This document shows, in pieces, positions 1-8,565 of a DNA stretch of 64,000 bases; position 1 is the first letter of the stretch; each line of letters begins with the position of its first letter. Both the position numbers and the translations under genes were made by a program. The notes beneath the pieces are model-generated. The model did not search any database and had not been told where the DNA came from. It worked only from the letters and a program-made list of their open reading frames with translations. The stretch comes from Falsiroseomonas frigidaquae (GTDB lineage: Bacteria; Pseudomonadota; Alphaproteobacteria; Acetobacterales; Acetobacteraceae), in the NCBI RefSeq assembly GCF_012163145.1, contig NZ_JAAVTX010000006.1, forward strand, positions 1 through 64,000, read 5' to 3'.

Positions 1-26
1 CCGTCCGCCAGGTCAAACCGCGCCAT
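1..26 (-). CDS. N-terminus of a probable IS5-type transposase (partial)
   Basis: Only the first eight codons lie inside the window; the gene runs off the left edge. They read M-A-R-F-D-L-A-D, which resembles the usual opening of IS5-family transposases (MxRFDLxDxEW). The stem-forming repeat just upstream (30-54) could belong to the end of the element. The call rests on eight residues and on family memory, so it is tentative; any other protein beginning this way is possible. Confidence 0.35.
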
Positions 27-29
27 CCC

Positions 30-54
30 AAGGCTCCCACCAATCAGGAGCCTT
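30..54. repeat. Perfect 8-bp inverted repeat near a possible IS end
   Basis: AAGGCTCC at 30-37 is mirrored by GGAGCCTT at 47-54 with a 9-nt loop. No T-tract follows on either strand, so it is a poor terminator. It lies just upstream of the possible transposase start and could be part of the terminal sequence of that element. From 55 to 290 I see only GC-rich repetitive sequence (including two copies of GCCCTCAGGC) and no supported gene. Confidence 0.45.
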
Positions 55-190
55 GAATCAACCTGGCCGCCGCGCCGCAAGCTTTATGAGTGCAGAGCCT
101 AAGCCCTCAGGCTTTCTGAGCCCTCAGGCGCCGGGCGCCGCCTCCGGCGGCTTGGCTCGCCGCATTTGCGGCGGCGGCCGTCCGGCCGCT

Positions 191-209
191 CGCCCGCCTT
201 CGGCGGGCG
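191..209 (-). terminator. GC-rich hairpin downstream of gpt
   Basis: CGCCCGCC (191-198) pairs perfectly with GGCGGGCG (202-209) across a TTC triloop. It lies about 80 bp beyond the gpt stop codon and could act as a terminator, but there is no T-tract, so the role is uncertain. Confidence 0.3.
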
Positions 210-290
210 CAGGTTGCGATTTGCCCTGCCGGGGGACTCTGCTTTTGCTCAGGCGCCGGCCGGGCCGGAGCTGCGCGGGACCCTGGCCGC

Positions 291-779
291 CTACTTGCCG
301 TTGGCGTGGGCCTTGGCGATGGGCGCGATGAATTGCGGCTCCGTGTCCCAGGGGAACAGGATCCAGGTGTCCTGGGATACCTCGGTGATGAAGGTGTCCA
401 CATTCGGCTTGCCGGCGGGCTTGGCATAGACCGTTGCGAAATGCGCCTTGGGCAGCATCTTGCGGACCAGGCGGGCGGTGGTGCCGGTATCGACCAGGTC
501 GTCGATCAGCAGCCAGCCCTCGCCCTGGCTTTCCAGCGCGGCGGCGGGCGGCTTCACCACCTCGGGCTCGCCGCGGTGCTCCTCGTCATAGGTCACGACG
601 GAGACGGTCTCGATCAGCCGGCAATCCAGCTCCCGCGCGATGATCGCGGCGGGGATCAGGCCGCCGCGGGTGATGGCGACCATGCCCTTCCACGGGCCGC
701 GCTCCACCAGCCGCCAGGCCAGGGCCTTGGCGTCGCGATGCAGCTGGTCCCAGGTCACCGTGTAGTAGCGCGGCGCCAT
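291..779 (-). CDS. gpt: Xanthine(-guanine) phosphoribosyltransferase
   Basis: This 162-residue cytosolic purine-salvage enzyme transfers phosphoribosyl from PRPP to xanthine or guanine. The type I phosphoribosyltransferase signature is clear: the acidic PRPP loop [12 protein letters not shown] lies at about residues 90-101, preceded by a TRGGLIPAA segment (37-45) as in E. coli Gpt. The length is close to E. coli Gpt (152 residues). The gene stands alone, upstream of the CsaA-like gene on the same strand with about 70 bp between them. Base preference (xanthine or guanine) cannot be decided from sequence alone. Confidence 0.88.
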   Translation of the reverse strand: MAPRYYTVTWDQLHRDAKALAWRLVERGPWKGMVAITRGGLIPAAIIARELDCRLIETVSVVTYDEEHRGEPEVVKPPAAALESQGEGWLLIDDLVDTGTTARLVRKMLPKAHFATVYAKPAGKPNVDTFITEVSQDTWILFPWDTEPQFIAPIAKAHANGK

Positions 780-848
780 TTTCTCGAATCCTGTTGGCCG
801 AAGGTGGTCAGAAACGCTTGCCGCCGTGGGTGAACCTGAAGTCCGGCG

Positions 849-1187
849 TCAAAAAAGCTTGCCGCCGTCCGGTACCTTCAGGTCCGGCTTCAGCAGCACC
901 ACGGCCCCATTCTCATCCGGCACGCCGAGCACCAGCACCTCGCTCTCGAAGCCTGCGATGCGGCGGGGCGGGAAGTTGACCACCGCCATCACCTGACGGC
1001 CGATCAGCCGGTCCGGCGTGTAGTGGACGGTGAGCTGGGCGGAGGATTTCTTCACCCCCAGCGCGCCACCGAACTCCACCCAGAGCTGGATCGCGGGCTT
1101 GCGGGCTTCCGGGAAGGGCTGCGCGTCGATGATCGTGCCGACGCGGATATCGACCTTCTCGAAATCGTCGAAGGAGATGGGGTCCAT
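849..1187 (-). CDS. CsaA-like tRNA-binding domain protein
   Basis: The product is 112 residues, the normal size for stand-alone tRNA-binding (OB-fold) proteins of the CsaA/YgjH type. The family signature F-x-K-V-D-I-R-V-G-T-I lies at residues 9-19, and the sequence ends in the usual DLKVPDGGKLF. These proteins bind the tRNA elbow or act as export-related chaperones; the role here is not known. The ATG at 1187 gives the family N-terminus MDPISFDDFEKVD, so longer in-frame extensions upstream are not needed. It is divergent from the SDR gene. Confidence 0.85.
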   Translation of the reverse strand: MDPISFDDFEKVDIRVGTIIDAQPFPEARKPAIQLWVEFGGALGVKKSSAQLTVHYTPDRLIGRQVMAVVNFPPRRIAGFESEVLVLGVPDENGAVVLLKPDLKVPDGGKLF

Positions 1188-1289
1188 GCCTATCCCTAGC
1201 CTGTGGCGCACGGGTGGGGAAGGCCTTGCACGATCCAGCCCTCCGGCGCATGGGCTTGGGCCTGCTTGCATCCCAGGAGATCCCCGAGA

Positions 1290-2051
1290 ATGCTTCCCGT
1301 CACCCCCGCCTTCCGCCTCGATGGGCTGCGCGCCCTGGTCACCGGCGCCAGCAAGGGCATCGGCCGCGCCGGCGCCGTGGCGCTGGCCACCGCGGGGGCC
1401 GAGGTGGTGCTGGCCGCCCGCAGCCTGGAGGAACTGGAGGAGACGGCGACCGCTCTGAGCGAGGCCGGCCACGCCGCCCGCGCCGCACAGCTCGATGTGA
1501 CGGACCGCGAGGCGGTGCGGGCGCTGGTAGAGGCCTCCGGCCCCTTCGACATCCTGCTGAACAATGCCGGCACCAATATCCGCGAGCCCTTCCTGGAGGT
1601 GCCCGATGCCTCCGTGGACCGGCTGCTGGACCTGAATGTCCGCGCCATGTTCACCGTGGCGCAGGCGGTGGCGAAGGGCATGGTGGAGCAGGGCAGGGGC
1701 GGCGCCATCATCAACCTGTCCTCGGTCAATGGCCATGTCGCCGGCGCCAACCGCACCGTCTACACGGCTACCAAGCACGCGATCGAGGGGCTGACCAAGG
1801 CGATGGCCTTCGAGCTCGGCCCGAAGGGCATCCGGGTGAATGCGGTGGCGCCCGGCTTCGTGGAGACGCCGCTGACCCAGGCCTTCCTGGCCGATGAAAA
1901 GGTCCGCACCAGCCAGATCCGCCGCATGCCGCTCGGCCGGATCATGACGGTGGAGGACATCATGGGCGCCATCGTCTTCCTGGCCAGCCCGGCCAGCGCC
2001 ATGGTCACCGGCACCAGCCTGGTGATCGATGGCGGCTTCCTGACGCAATAA
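1290..2051 (+). CDS. SDR-family NAD(P)-dependent oxidoreductase
   Basis: This is a 253-residue classical short-chain dehydrogenase/reductase. The cofactor motif TGASKGIG lies at 18-25, NNAG at 91-94, the catalytic Ser near 144-145 and the YxxxK pair at Tyr158/Lys162. The C-terminal V-T-G-T-x-L-x-I-D-G-G segment is typical of FabG-like members. An AGGAGA ribosome site at 1275-1280 fits the ATG at 1290 and argues against in-frame starts further upstream. The substrate is not predictable; the 3-oxoacyl-ACP reductase-like subgroup also includes sugar and gluconate dehydrogenases. Confidence 0.88.
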   Translation: MLPVTPAFRLDGLRALVTGASKGIGRAGAVALATAGAEVVLAARSLEELEETATALSEAGHAARAAQLDVTDREAVRALVEASGPFDILLNNAGTNIREPFLEVPDASVDRLLDLNVRAMFTVAQAVAKGMVEQGRGGAIINLSSVNGHVAGANRTVYTATKHAIEGLTKAMAFELGPKGIRVNAVAPGFVETPLTQAFLADEKVRTSQIRRMPLGRIMTVEDIMGAIVFLASPASAMVTGTSLVIDGGFLTQ

Positions 2052-2139
2052 ACGACAAGCGCGACCCCTGGTCGGCTTGCCGGGGGGGCAGTCCGGCGTC
2101 AAAAGCGGTGTCGACAGTTTGCCAGAAGGTCTTCCCAGC

Positions 2140-3747
2140 ATGAAGCGCGACTTCCACGCCCCCGGCCGCAGCGCCGTCTATGCCGCCAATGGCATGGCCG
2201 CCACCTCCATGCCGCAGGCGACGCTGGCGGCGTTGGATATCCTGCGCGCCGGCGGCAATGCGCTGGATGCGGCGATCGCGGCGGTGGCGGTGCTCGGCGT
2301 GGTGGAGCCCGCTTCCACCGGCATCGGCGGCGATTGCTTCTGCCTCTACGCACCGGCCGGCAAGGGCCAGGTCATCGCGCTGAACGGTTCCGGCCGCGCG
2401 CCCATGGGTGCGACGCCGGAGGCGCTGCGTGCCGCGGGCCTGACCGCCATGGTGCCGACCTCCGCCCATTCGGTGACGGTGCCCGGCGCGATCTCGGCAT
2501 GGGAGACGCTGAACAAGGCGCATGGCACCAAGGGGCTGGATGAGCTTCTGGCGCCCGCCATCCGCTACGCCGAGGAAGGTTTTTTCGTGTCTGGCCGCGT
2601 CGCCGTGGATTGGGAGAGCTCGGTCGGCAAGCTGGCGAAGCATGCCGGGGCGGCGAAGTACTTCCTGAAGGATGGCGCCGCGCCGAAGCTGGGCGACAAG
2701 TTCAGCAACCCGGCGCTGGGCGCCACCATGCGCGCCATCGGCAAGCATGGCGCCAAGGCCTTCTATGAGGGCGACATTGCCGCCGACATGGTCGCCACGC
2801 TGCGCGCCGCCGGCGGCACCCATACCGAGGCCGATTTCGCCCGCGGCGCCCGCGTCGCCGAATTCGTCGACCCGATCAGCCGCGCCTGGCGCGGGATGGA
2901 GGTGTTCCAGTGCCCGCCGAATGGCAGCGGCCTGCTGGTGCTGATGATCCTCGGCATGATCGAGAAGCTGGGTACGGCGGAGCAGGGCTTCCTCAGCCCC
3001 GAGCGCTTCCACCGCCATATCGAGGCCGCCCGCCTGGCCTATCGCGACCGCGACGCCTTCCTGGCCGACCCGTCCCAGGTCGAGGTGCCTTTGGCGAAGC
3101 TGCTGTCGGAGGGCTACATCACCGACCTGGCCAAGCTGATCAGTGACGACAAGGCGATGACCGAGATGCCGGAGGCCGGCCAGGCCGATTGGCAGAAGCA
3201 CAAGGACACGGTGTACCTGACCGTGGTGGACCGCGACGGCAACGCCTGTTCCTTCATCAACTCGCTGTTCGAGGGCTTCGGTTCCGGCATCTTCGCGGAG
3301 AAGTCGGGCGTGATGCTGCAGAATCGCGGCTTCGGCTTCCGCCTGCAGGAAGGCCACCCGAACTGCATCGCCCCAGACAAGCGGCCGATGCACACCATCA
3401 TCCCCGGCATGGTGATGAAGAACGGCGAGGCGATCATGCCCTATGGCGTGATGGGCGGGCACTACCAGCCGATGGGCCAGTCCATGTTCCTGGCCAACCA
3501 CTTCGAATACGGCCTGGACGTGCAGGAGGCGCTGGATGCGCCGCGGCTGTTCCCCTACCAGGGCAAGGTGCAGGTGGAGCGCGGCATCCCCGCCAGCGTG
3601 ATCGACCGGCTGAACCGCCTCGGCCATGAATGCGCGCTGATCGACAAGCCGCATGGCGGTGGCCAGGCGATCCTGATCGATCGGGAGCGCGGCTGTCTGG
3701 TCGGCGGCTCCGACCCGCGCAAGGATGGCTGCGCGCTCGGCTACTAG
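2140..3747 (+). CDS. Gamma-glutamyltransferase family hydrolase
   Basis: The product is 535 residues, an Ntn-hydrolase of the gamma-glutamyltranspeptidase family, which self-cleaves at a conserved Thr and hydrolyses or transfers gamma-glutamyl groups. The predicted nucleophile is Thr357 in the segment D-T-V-Y-L-T-V-V-D, aligned with TTHYSVVD of E. coli GGT. The N-terminal P-Q-A-T-L-A-A-L-D-I-L-R-A-G-G-N-A-L-D-A signature is also present. No clear signal peptide is seen at the ATG (2140), which has an AGAAGG site upstream, so this may be one of the cytoplasmic acylase-like members. The amidase at 3786 follows by 38 bp, suggesting a two-gene unit acting on amide substrates. Confidence 0.88.
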   Translation: MKRDFHAPGRSAVYAANGMAATSMPQATLAALDILRAGGNALDAAIAAVAVLGVVEPASTGIGGDCFCLYAPAGKGQVIALNGSGRAPMGATPEALRAAGLTAMVPTSAHSVTVPGAISAWETLNKAHGTKGLDELLAPAIRYAEEGFFVSGRVAVDWESSVGKLAKHAGAAKYFLKDGAAPKLGDKFSNPALGATMRAIGKHGAKAFYEGDIAADMVATLRAAGGTHTEADFARGARVAEFVDPISRAWRGMEVFQCPPNGSGLLVLMILGMIEKLGTAEQGFLSPERFHRHIEAARLAYRDRDAFLADPSQVEVPLAKLLSEGYITDLAKLISDDKAMTEMPEAGQADWQKHKDTVYLTVVDRDGNACSFINSLFEGFGSGIFAEKSGVMLQNRGFGFRLQEGHPNCIAPDKRPMHTIIPGMVMKNGEAIMPYGVMGGHYQPMGQSMFLANHFEYGLDVQEALDAPRLFPYQGKVQVERGIPASVIDRLNRLGHECALIDKPHGGGQAILIDRERGCLVGGSDPRKDGCALGY

Positions 3748-3785
3748 GCCGCGCCGCCGCTTCCCTGACAGAAGGACCCCGCCCG

Positions 3786-5282
3786 ATGACCGAACCCTGC
3801 GACCTTTCCGCCGTCGAGGCGCGCCGCCTGATCGGCGTGAAGAAGCTGTCCCCGGTGGAACTGCTGGAAAGCTGCCTCGGCCGCATCGCCGCGGTGAACC
3901 ATGCGGTGAATGCGGTGGTCGCGCTGGATGAGGACCGGGCGCGGGTGGCGGCGAAGCAGGCGGAAGACGCCGTGATGGCGGGTGCCAAGCTCGGCCCGCT
4001 GCACGGCCTGCCGATCGGCATCAAGGACCTGGAGGAGGTGGAGGGGCTGCGGACCACCTGGGGCAGCCCGATCTTCGCAAACCACATCCCGACCAAGGAT
4101 GAGGCGATGGTGACGAATATCCGCAAGGCGGGCGCCATCGTCACGGCCAAGACCAACACGCCGGAATTCGGTGCCGGCGCCAATACCCGCAACATCGTCT
4201 ATGGCGCGACGGGCAATCCCTTCGACCCGACGCGCTCCGCCGCCGGCTCCTCCGGCGGGTCCGCCGTGGCGCTGGCCTGCGGCATGTTCCCGATCTGCTC
4301 GGGCAGCGATACCGGTGGTTCGCTGCGCAACCCGGCGGCCTTCAACGGCATCGTCGGCTACCGGCCCTCGCCGGGGCTGGTGCCGGCGGAGCGGCGCGGC
4401 CATGGCTGGTCGGCACTGCCGGTGCTCGGCCCGATGGCGCGCACGGCGGAGGATGCGGCGCTGCTGCTCTACGCCATGGCGGATGACGATGCGGTGGACC
4501 CGCTGGCCTATACCCTGCCGGGTCGCCGGGTGCGCGGTGGCGACCGGGACCTGTTCCCACCCATGGCCGTGGACCTCGGCAGCCTGCGCGTGGCGGCGAC
4601 GCCGGATTTCGGCATCTCGCCGACCGAGCAGCACATCCGGCGCGTCTTCGCCAGCCGCGTCGCCGCGCTGACCCCGCTATTCGGCCGGGTCGAGGAAGCC
4701 AGCCCCGATTGCCGTGGCACCGATGAGGCGTTCGAGGTGCTGCGCGCCGCGAGCTTCCTGTCCGCCCATGCGGAGAAGGTGCGGACCCGGCCGCAGGATT
4801 GCGGGCCGAACATCATCGCCAATGTCGAGGAAGGCCTGCGCTACTCCCTGGCGGATTATTCCCGCGCGGCCAGCGAGCAGACCCGCATCTATCGCGGCTG
4901 GCAGGGCTTCTTCCAGAACCACGACATCCTCATCAGCCCGGCCATCACCATCAGCCCGCGGCCCTGGACCGAACTGTACCCGGCCGAGATCGACGGCCAG
5001 CCGACCCGCACCTATTTCCACTGGCTGTCGCTGGCCTATGCGGTGACGCTGGTGGGCCACCCGGCGATCAGCCTGCCGCTGGGCGTGGACGAGGCCGGCC
5101 TGCCTTTCGGCCTGCAGATCGTGGGGCCGCGCGGCGGCGATGCGCTGGTCATGGCCGTCGCGGTGGCGATCGAGGCGGCCGTCGCGGGCGATGCCAGCCT
5201 GGCCCGCCCGGTGCCGGATATCACGGCGCTGAAGGCCGCACCGCCGATCTCCGGCATGCAGCACTTCCGCACCTGGGGGTGA
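3786..5282 (+). CDS. Amidase-signature family hydrolase
   Basis: The product is 498 residues with the Ser-cisSer-Lys triad of the amidase signature family: Lys80 in G-L-P-I-G-I-K-D, the cis-Ser in SAAGSSGGSA (151-160) and the nucleophile Ser179 in GSDTGGS. It lies just downstream of the gamma-glutamyltransferase-like gene, probably co-transcribed. No GatB or GatC gene is nearby, so it is more likely a catabolic amidase than tRNA amidotransferase subunit A. The natural substrate is unknown. Confidence 0.88.
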   Translation: MTEPCDLSAVEARRLIGVKKLSPVELLESCLGRIAAVNHAVNAVVALDEDRARVAAKQAEDAVMAGAKLGPLHGLPIGIKDLEEVEGLRTTWGSPIFANHIPTKDEAMVTNIRKAGAIVTAKTNTPEFGAGANTRNIVYGATGNPFDPTRSAAGSSGGSAVALACGMFPICSGSDTGGSLRNPAAFNGIVGYRPSPGLVPAERRGHGWSALPVLGPMARTAEDAALLLYAMADDDAVDPLAYTLPGRRVRGGDRDLFPPMAVDLGSLRVAATPDFGISPTEQHIRRVFASRVAALTPLFGRVEEASPDCRGTDEAFEVLRAASFLSAHAEKVRTRPQDCGPNIIANVEEGLRYSLADYSRAASEQTRIYRGWQGFFQNHDILISPAITISPRPWTELYPAEIDGQPTRTYFHWLSLAYAVTLVGHPAISLPLGVDEAGLPFGLQIVGPRGGDALVMAVAVAIEAAVAGDASLARPVPDITALKAAPPISGMQHFRTWG

Positions 5283-5283
5283 C

Positions 5284-5535
5284 CTACCAGCGGCGATAGC
5301 CGCGGTTGTAGCCATGGCCCCGGCCGTAATACGGCCGGGAATAGCCATAGGAAGGCTGCCGGTAGTAGCCGCGGTGACTGTGGTGGTTGTCGTTCGCCGA
5401 GGCGATGGCCGCCACGCCCAGCGCGGCACCGGCGCCAAGCGCGAGCGAGGCCGGCACGTTCAGCGTGCCATCGGGGTTCTGGCAGGCGCCCAGCAGCAGG
5501 CTGGCAGCGAGGGCAAGGCCGGGAAGCACGCGCAT
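5284..5535 (-). CDS. Small Gly/Tyr/Arg-rich lipoprotein
   Basis: The product is 83 residues with a typical lipoprotein signal: a short charged start, a hydrophobic core and the lipobox L-L-L-G-A-C with the modified Cys at residue 18. After a small Ala/Gly-rich stretch the last 35 residues are rich in His, Tyr, Arg and Gly. A GGAGGAT ribosome site precedes the ATG. It ends two bases from the amidase stop on the opposite strand. No function can be assigned. Confidence 0.75.
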   Translation of the reverse strand: MRVLPGLALAASLLLGACQNPDGTLNVPASLALGAGAALGVAAIASANDNHHSHRGYYRQPSYGYSRPYYGRGHGYNRGYRRW

Positions 5536-5745
5536 GATCTGATCCTCCGAGGCCCTTCTTATCGCTTGCTGCTGCGGCAGGCTGAGGGCAGCGCCAAGGC
5601 AGGCGCGTCCTTAACATGGCGGCGGCATGGCGGGCGTTTCATTCCGTGTCGCAGACGGGGTCTATTTGCCTGGCGTCGGCGGGCGCTAAGGTGTCGGCAA
5701 GGGCGCCGGCCTTCCGGACACGGCGTGCCGAACCGGAGACGTCCC

Positions 5746-6717
5746 ATGATCAGTGCCACGCGCCGCAGCCTGCTGGCCACGCCCTTCCTGCTGACCCTGC
5801 CAGCCGGTGCCCAGGCACAAGCCTGGAACCCCGGCCGCCCCGTGCGGGTGATCCTGCCCTATCCGCCGGGCGGCGGCACCGACATCCTGGCCCGGGCGGT
5901 GGCGGAGGCGATGCGCCCGGCGCTCGGTCATCCGGTGCTGGTGGAGAACCGGCCCGGCGCGAATGGCGCCATCGGCAGCGATGCGCTGTCCAAGGCGGAT
6001 GGCGATGGCACCACCATCGGCATGGTCACCTCCACTCACACGCTGAACAAGTACGTCATGGCCAGCCTCAGCTACGATCCGCTGGCGGATTTCCGGCCGA
6101 TCGCGAAGATGACGACGCAGACGCTGGTCATGGTCTCCGGTACCGCACAGCCCTTCAACGACGTGGCCGGATTGCTGGCGGCGGCGCGCGCCAGGCCCGG
6201 CGCCATCGGCTTCGGCCAGACAGAGGCCGTGACGCGCTTTGCCGGCACCGAATTCGCCCGCCTGGCCGGCGTGCAGATGGAGGATGTGCCCTATCGCGGT
6301 GGCGGGCTGATGATGAACGACATCGTCGCCGGCCATCTGCCCTGCGGCTGGACCAGCACCGCCAGCGCGATGCCGCATCTGTCCACCGGCCGGGTGCGGG
6401 TACTGTGCGTCTCCACCGCGCAACGCACGCCGCTGATGCCGGATGTGCCGACGGCCCAGGAAGCGGGCGTCGCCGGCTACGACATCGCCAGTTGGGTTGG
6501 CATGTTCGGGCCGAAATCCCTGCCGCTGCCGCTGGCCGAGCAGATCCATGCGGCCGTCGCCACCGCCTATCGCGACCCCGCGCTGGTGCAGCGGTTCCAG
6601 ACGCTCGGGCTGGAGATGGATCTGCGCCCGCCTGCCGCCTTCGCGGAATTCCTTGTTGCCGATGATGCGCGCTGGGCGGAGGCGCTGCGCCACGGCCGCA
6701 TCCAGAAGGCCGGCTGA
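5746..6717 (+). CDS. Bug/TctC-family periplasmic solute-binding protein
   Basis: The product is 323 residues with an N-terminal signal peptide (R-R-S-L-L-A-T followed by a hydrophobic core, cleavage near A-Q-A). The family start of the mature domain follows: P-V-R-V-I-L-P-Y-P-P-G-G-G-T-D-I-L-A-R. Bug proteins bind small carboxylates for tripartite tricarboxylate transporters, but no tctA or tctB gene is nearby. The ATG at 5746 is chosen because the signal peptide begins there. The ligand is unknown. Confidence 0.87.
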   Translation: MISATRRSLLATPFLLTLPAGAQAQAWNPGRPVRVILPYPPGGGTDILARAVAEAMRPALGHPVLVENRPGANGAIGSDALSKADGDGTTIGMVTSTHTLNKYVMASLSYDPLADFRPIAKMTTQTLVMVSGTAQPFNDVAGLLAAARARPGAIGFGQTEAVTRFAGTEFARLAGVQMEDVPYRGGGLMMNDIVAGHLPCGWTSTASAMPHLSTGRVRVLCVSTAQRTPLMPDVPTAQEAGVAGYDIASWVGMFGPKSLPLPLAEQIHAAVATAYRDPALVQRFQTLGLEMDLRPPAAFAEFLVADDARWAEALRHGRIQKAG

Positions 6718-6814
6718 ACGCCCGTTCCATAGTACCGGGCGGCGCGGCGCCGCGGGGTCCTTTCCGACCCTGCGGCGCCTTGTCGCCGGCCTTCCCGGCC
6801 GGTCCTCCGAAAGC

Positions 6815-7069
6815 TCAGGCCTTGCCGCCCGAGAAGGCGTTGAAGGTCTGCAGCGTATAGGTGTCCTTCACCCCCGGCACGCTCTGCACCCGTTCCACCA
6901 CGAACAGGCCGATATCCTGGTCGGGCTCGAGGTAGAACTTGCCAAGCAGGTCGTACTGCCCGCTGGTGGAATGCATCTCCGACAGCTCCGGGATGCCGTC
7001 CGCCATCTCCCGCGCCACGCGATAGGCTTGGCCCATCTCGCATTTCACCATGACGAAGATGGCTCGCAT
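6815..7069 (-). CDS. Stand-alone Lrp/AsnC ligand-binding (RAM) domain protein
   Basis: The product is 84 residues and matches only the C-terminal effector-binding domain of Lrp/AsnC regulators (the beta-alpha-beta RAM fold, with the S-G-Q-Y-D-L-L-G-K segment at 36-44). No DNA-binding helix-turn-helix is present. The ATG at 7069 follows a GGAG site, and extending upstream adds only unconserved sequence. Such SMLRP proteins form oligomers and bind amino acids; the target here is unknown. The 284 bp between it and the next gene hold no further feature I can support. Confidence 0.8.
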   Translation of the reverse strand: MRAIFVMVKCEMGQAYRVAREMADGIPELSEMHSTSGQYDLLGKFYLEPDQDIGLFVVERVQSVPGVKDTYTLQTFNAFSGGKA

Positions 7070-7353
7070 CGCCTCAACTCCTGCCTTCTGGGGGCGCAGA
7101 TTGGCGCGGCGGCGGCGCGGCGGGAAGGGGCCGGGCGCGGTCGGTCGGCGCGGGGCCGAGAGGCACGAAGCTTGCATGACGATTTGCGTGGCTTTCACGC
7201 CCCGCGGCTTGCAAAATCCCGGATCGTGGGTCATTTGCCGGCTGCCATCCCGCGCTCGTGATGACGTATTCTGCAACTGGTGACGAACGGTAACGGTGGC
7301 TTCCCCGCGCCGGTGGTGCCGGGCGAGAACAACGCTGTCAGAATTGGGGTCGC

Positions 7354-8469
7354 ATGCGTACATCTTCGCAGCTTGCCGTCATGGCCCTGATCGTCGGAAC
7401 CGGCGCCGCCTGGCACATCTATGGTGAGCAGGTCGGCCTGCCGCGCCCCCTGGCGCTGGTCGGGCTGGAGGCAGCCGCCCCGACGGCGCAGCAGCGCGGC
7501 GGGCCGGGCGGCCCGGTCGGCGTCGCCGTTGCCCCGGTGCGCACCGGCGCGGTGGTGGACCGCACCGAATCGGTCGGTACCGTCCGCGCCCGGAACGCTG
7601 TTGCGATCACGGCCAAGGTCTCGGGCATCGTCACCAACATCCGCTTCGAGGAAGGCCAGAAGGTCGCCGCCGGTGACATGCTGGTGGATATGGAGGCCGC
7701 CGCGCTGCGTGCCGAGCTGGACCAGGCCCGCGCGCAGTATGACGACGCCCGCAGCCAGGCGCAGCGTGCCCGGCAGTTGCAGCCCGGCCAGTCCATCGCC
7801 GCCCAGCGGCTGGAGACGCTGGAAGCGCAGGCCCGCCAGGCCGAGGGCCGCGTGCGCGCGACCGCGGCACGGCTGGAGGAATTGCGCATCGCCGCGCCTT
7901 TCCCAGGCCGCGTCGGCCTGCGCCAGGTCAGCGTCGGCGCGCTGGTGCAGCCCGGCACTGTGGTGACCACGCTGGACGACATCGCCCGGGTCCGGGTGGA
8001 ATTCTCGGTGCCGGAGGTGTTCCTGGCCCGCGTGCAGGTCGGCAGCCAGGTCAGCGCCCGCAGCGCCGCCTTCGGCGACCGGCGCTTCACCGGCACCGTC
8101 GCCGTGATCGACACGCGCATCGATACCAATACCCGCACCGTCCGCGTCATCAGCGAATTCGACAATGCGGATGAGGCGCTGAAGCCCGGCCTGTTCATGA
8201 CGGTGGAACTGGTGCTGGCCACCCGCGCCAACGCCCTGCTCATCCCGGAGGAGGCGATCGACCCGCTCGGCGACCGCAGCTTCGTCTATGCCATCCGCGA
8301 CAACCGCGCGAAGCGCATCGAGGTCCGGCTCGGCCAGCGCCTGCGCGGCGAGGTCGAGGTGGTTTCCGGCGTCGAGGCCGGCGATGTGGTGGTGGTGCGC
8401 GGCATCCAGCGCCTGCGCAACGATGCCCCGGTGCGCGTGACCGAGACGATGACCCGCCCGACCTCCTAG
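7354..8469 (+). CDS. RND efflux periplasmic adaptor (membrane fusion protein)
   Basis: The product is 371 residues with an N-terminal membrane anchor or signal, a barrel-sandwich (lipoyl-like) domain around V-S-G-I-V-T-N-I-R-F-E-E-G-Q-K-V, a short alpha-helical hairpin (about 110-175) and the beta-barrel domain typical of HlyD/AcrA-type adaptors. It would bridge the inner-membrane RND pump encoded next to it and an outer-membrane channel. No TolC-type channel gene is in the window, so a shared one must be used. It is separated from the pump gene by a strong hairpin. Confidence 0.9.
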   Translation: MRTSSQLAVMALIVGTGAAWHIYGEQVGLPRPLALVGLEAAAPTAQQRGGPGGPVGVAVAPVRTGAVVDRTESVGTVRARNAVAITAKVSGIVTNIRFEEGQKVAAGDMLVDMEAAALRAELDQARAQYDDARSQAQRARQLQPGQSIAAQRLETLEAQARQAEGRVRATAARLEELRIAAPFPGRVGLRQVSVGALVQPGTVVTTLDDIARVRVEFSVPEVFLARVQVGSQVSARSAAFGDRRFTGTVAVIDTRIDTNTRTVRVISEFDNADEALKPGLFMTVELVLATRANALLIPEEAIDPLGDRSFVYAIRDNRAKRIEVRLGQRLRGEVEVVSGVEAGDVVVVRGIQRLRNDAPVRVTETMTRPTS

Positions 8470-8473
8470 CAGG

Positions 8474-8512
8474 AAGGCCCTCTCCACCATGTTTCATGGG
8501 GGAGAGGGCCTT
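8474..8512 (+). terminator. Strong stem-loop between the adaptor and pump genes
   Basis: A 12-bp perfect stem (8474-8485 with 8501-8512, AAGGCCCTCTCC and its complement) encloses a smaller CCAT/ATGG stem. It ends in a short TTT. It starts five bases after the adaptor stop codon and before the RND gene start at 8566. It may partly terminate or stabilise the adaptor mRNA and so set the ratio of the two proteins. Confidence 0.6.
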
Positions 8513-8565
8513 TGCGGCAGACCTCCATTGCTCGCGTTGAAGACCTAGACCAGGGAAGCCGCACG

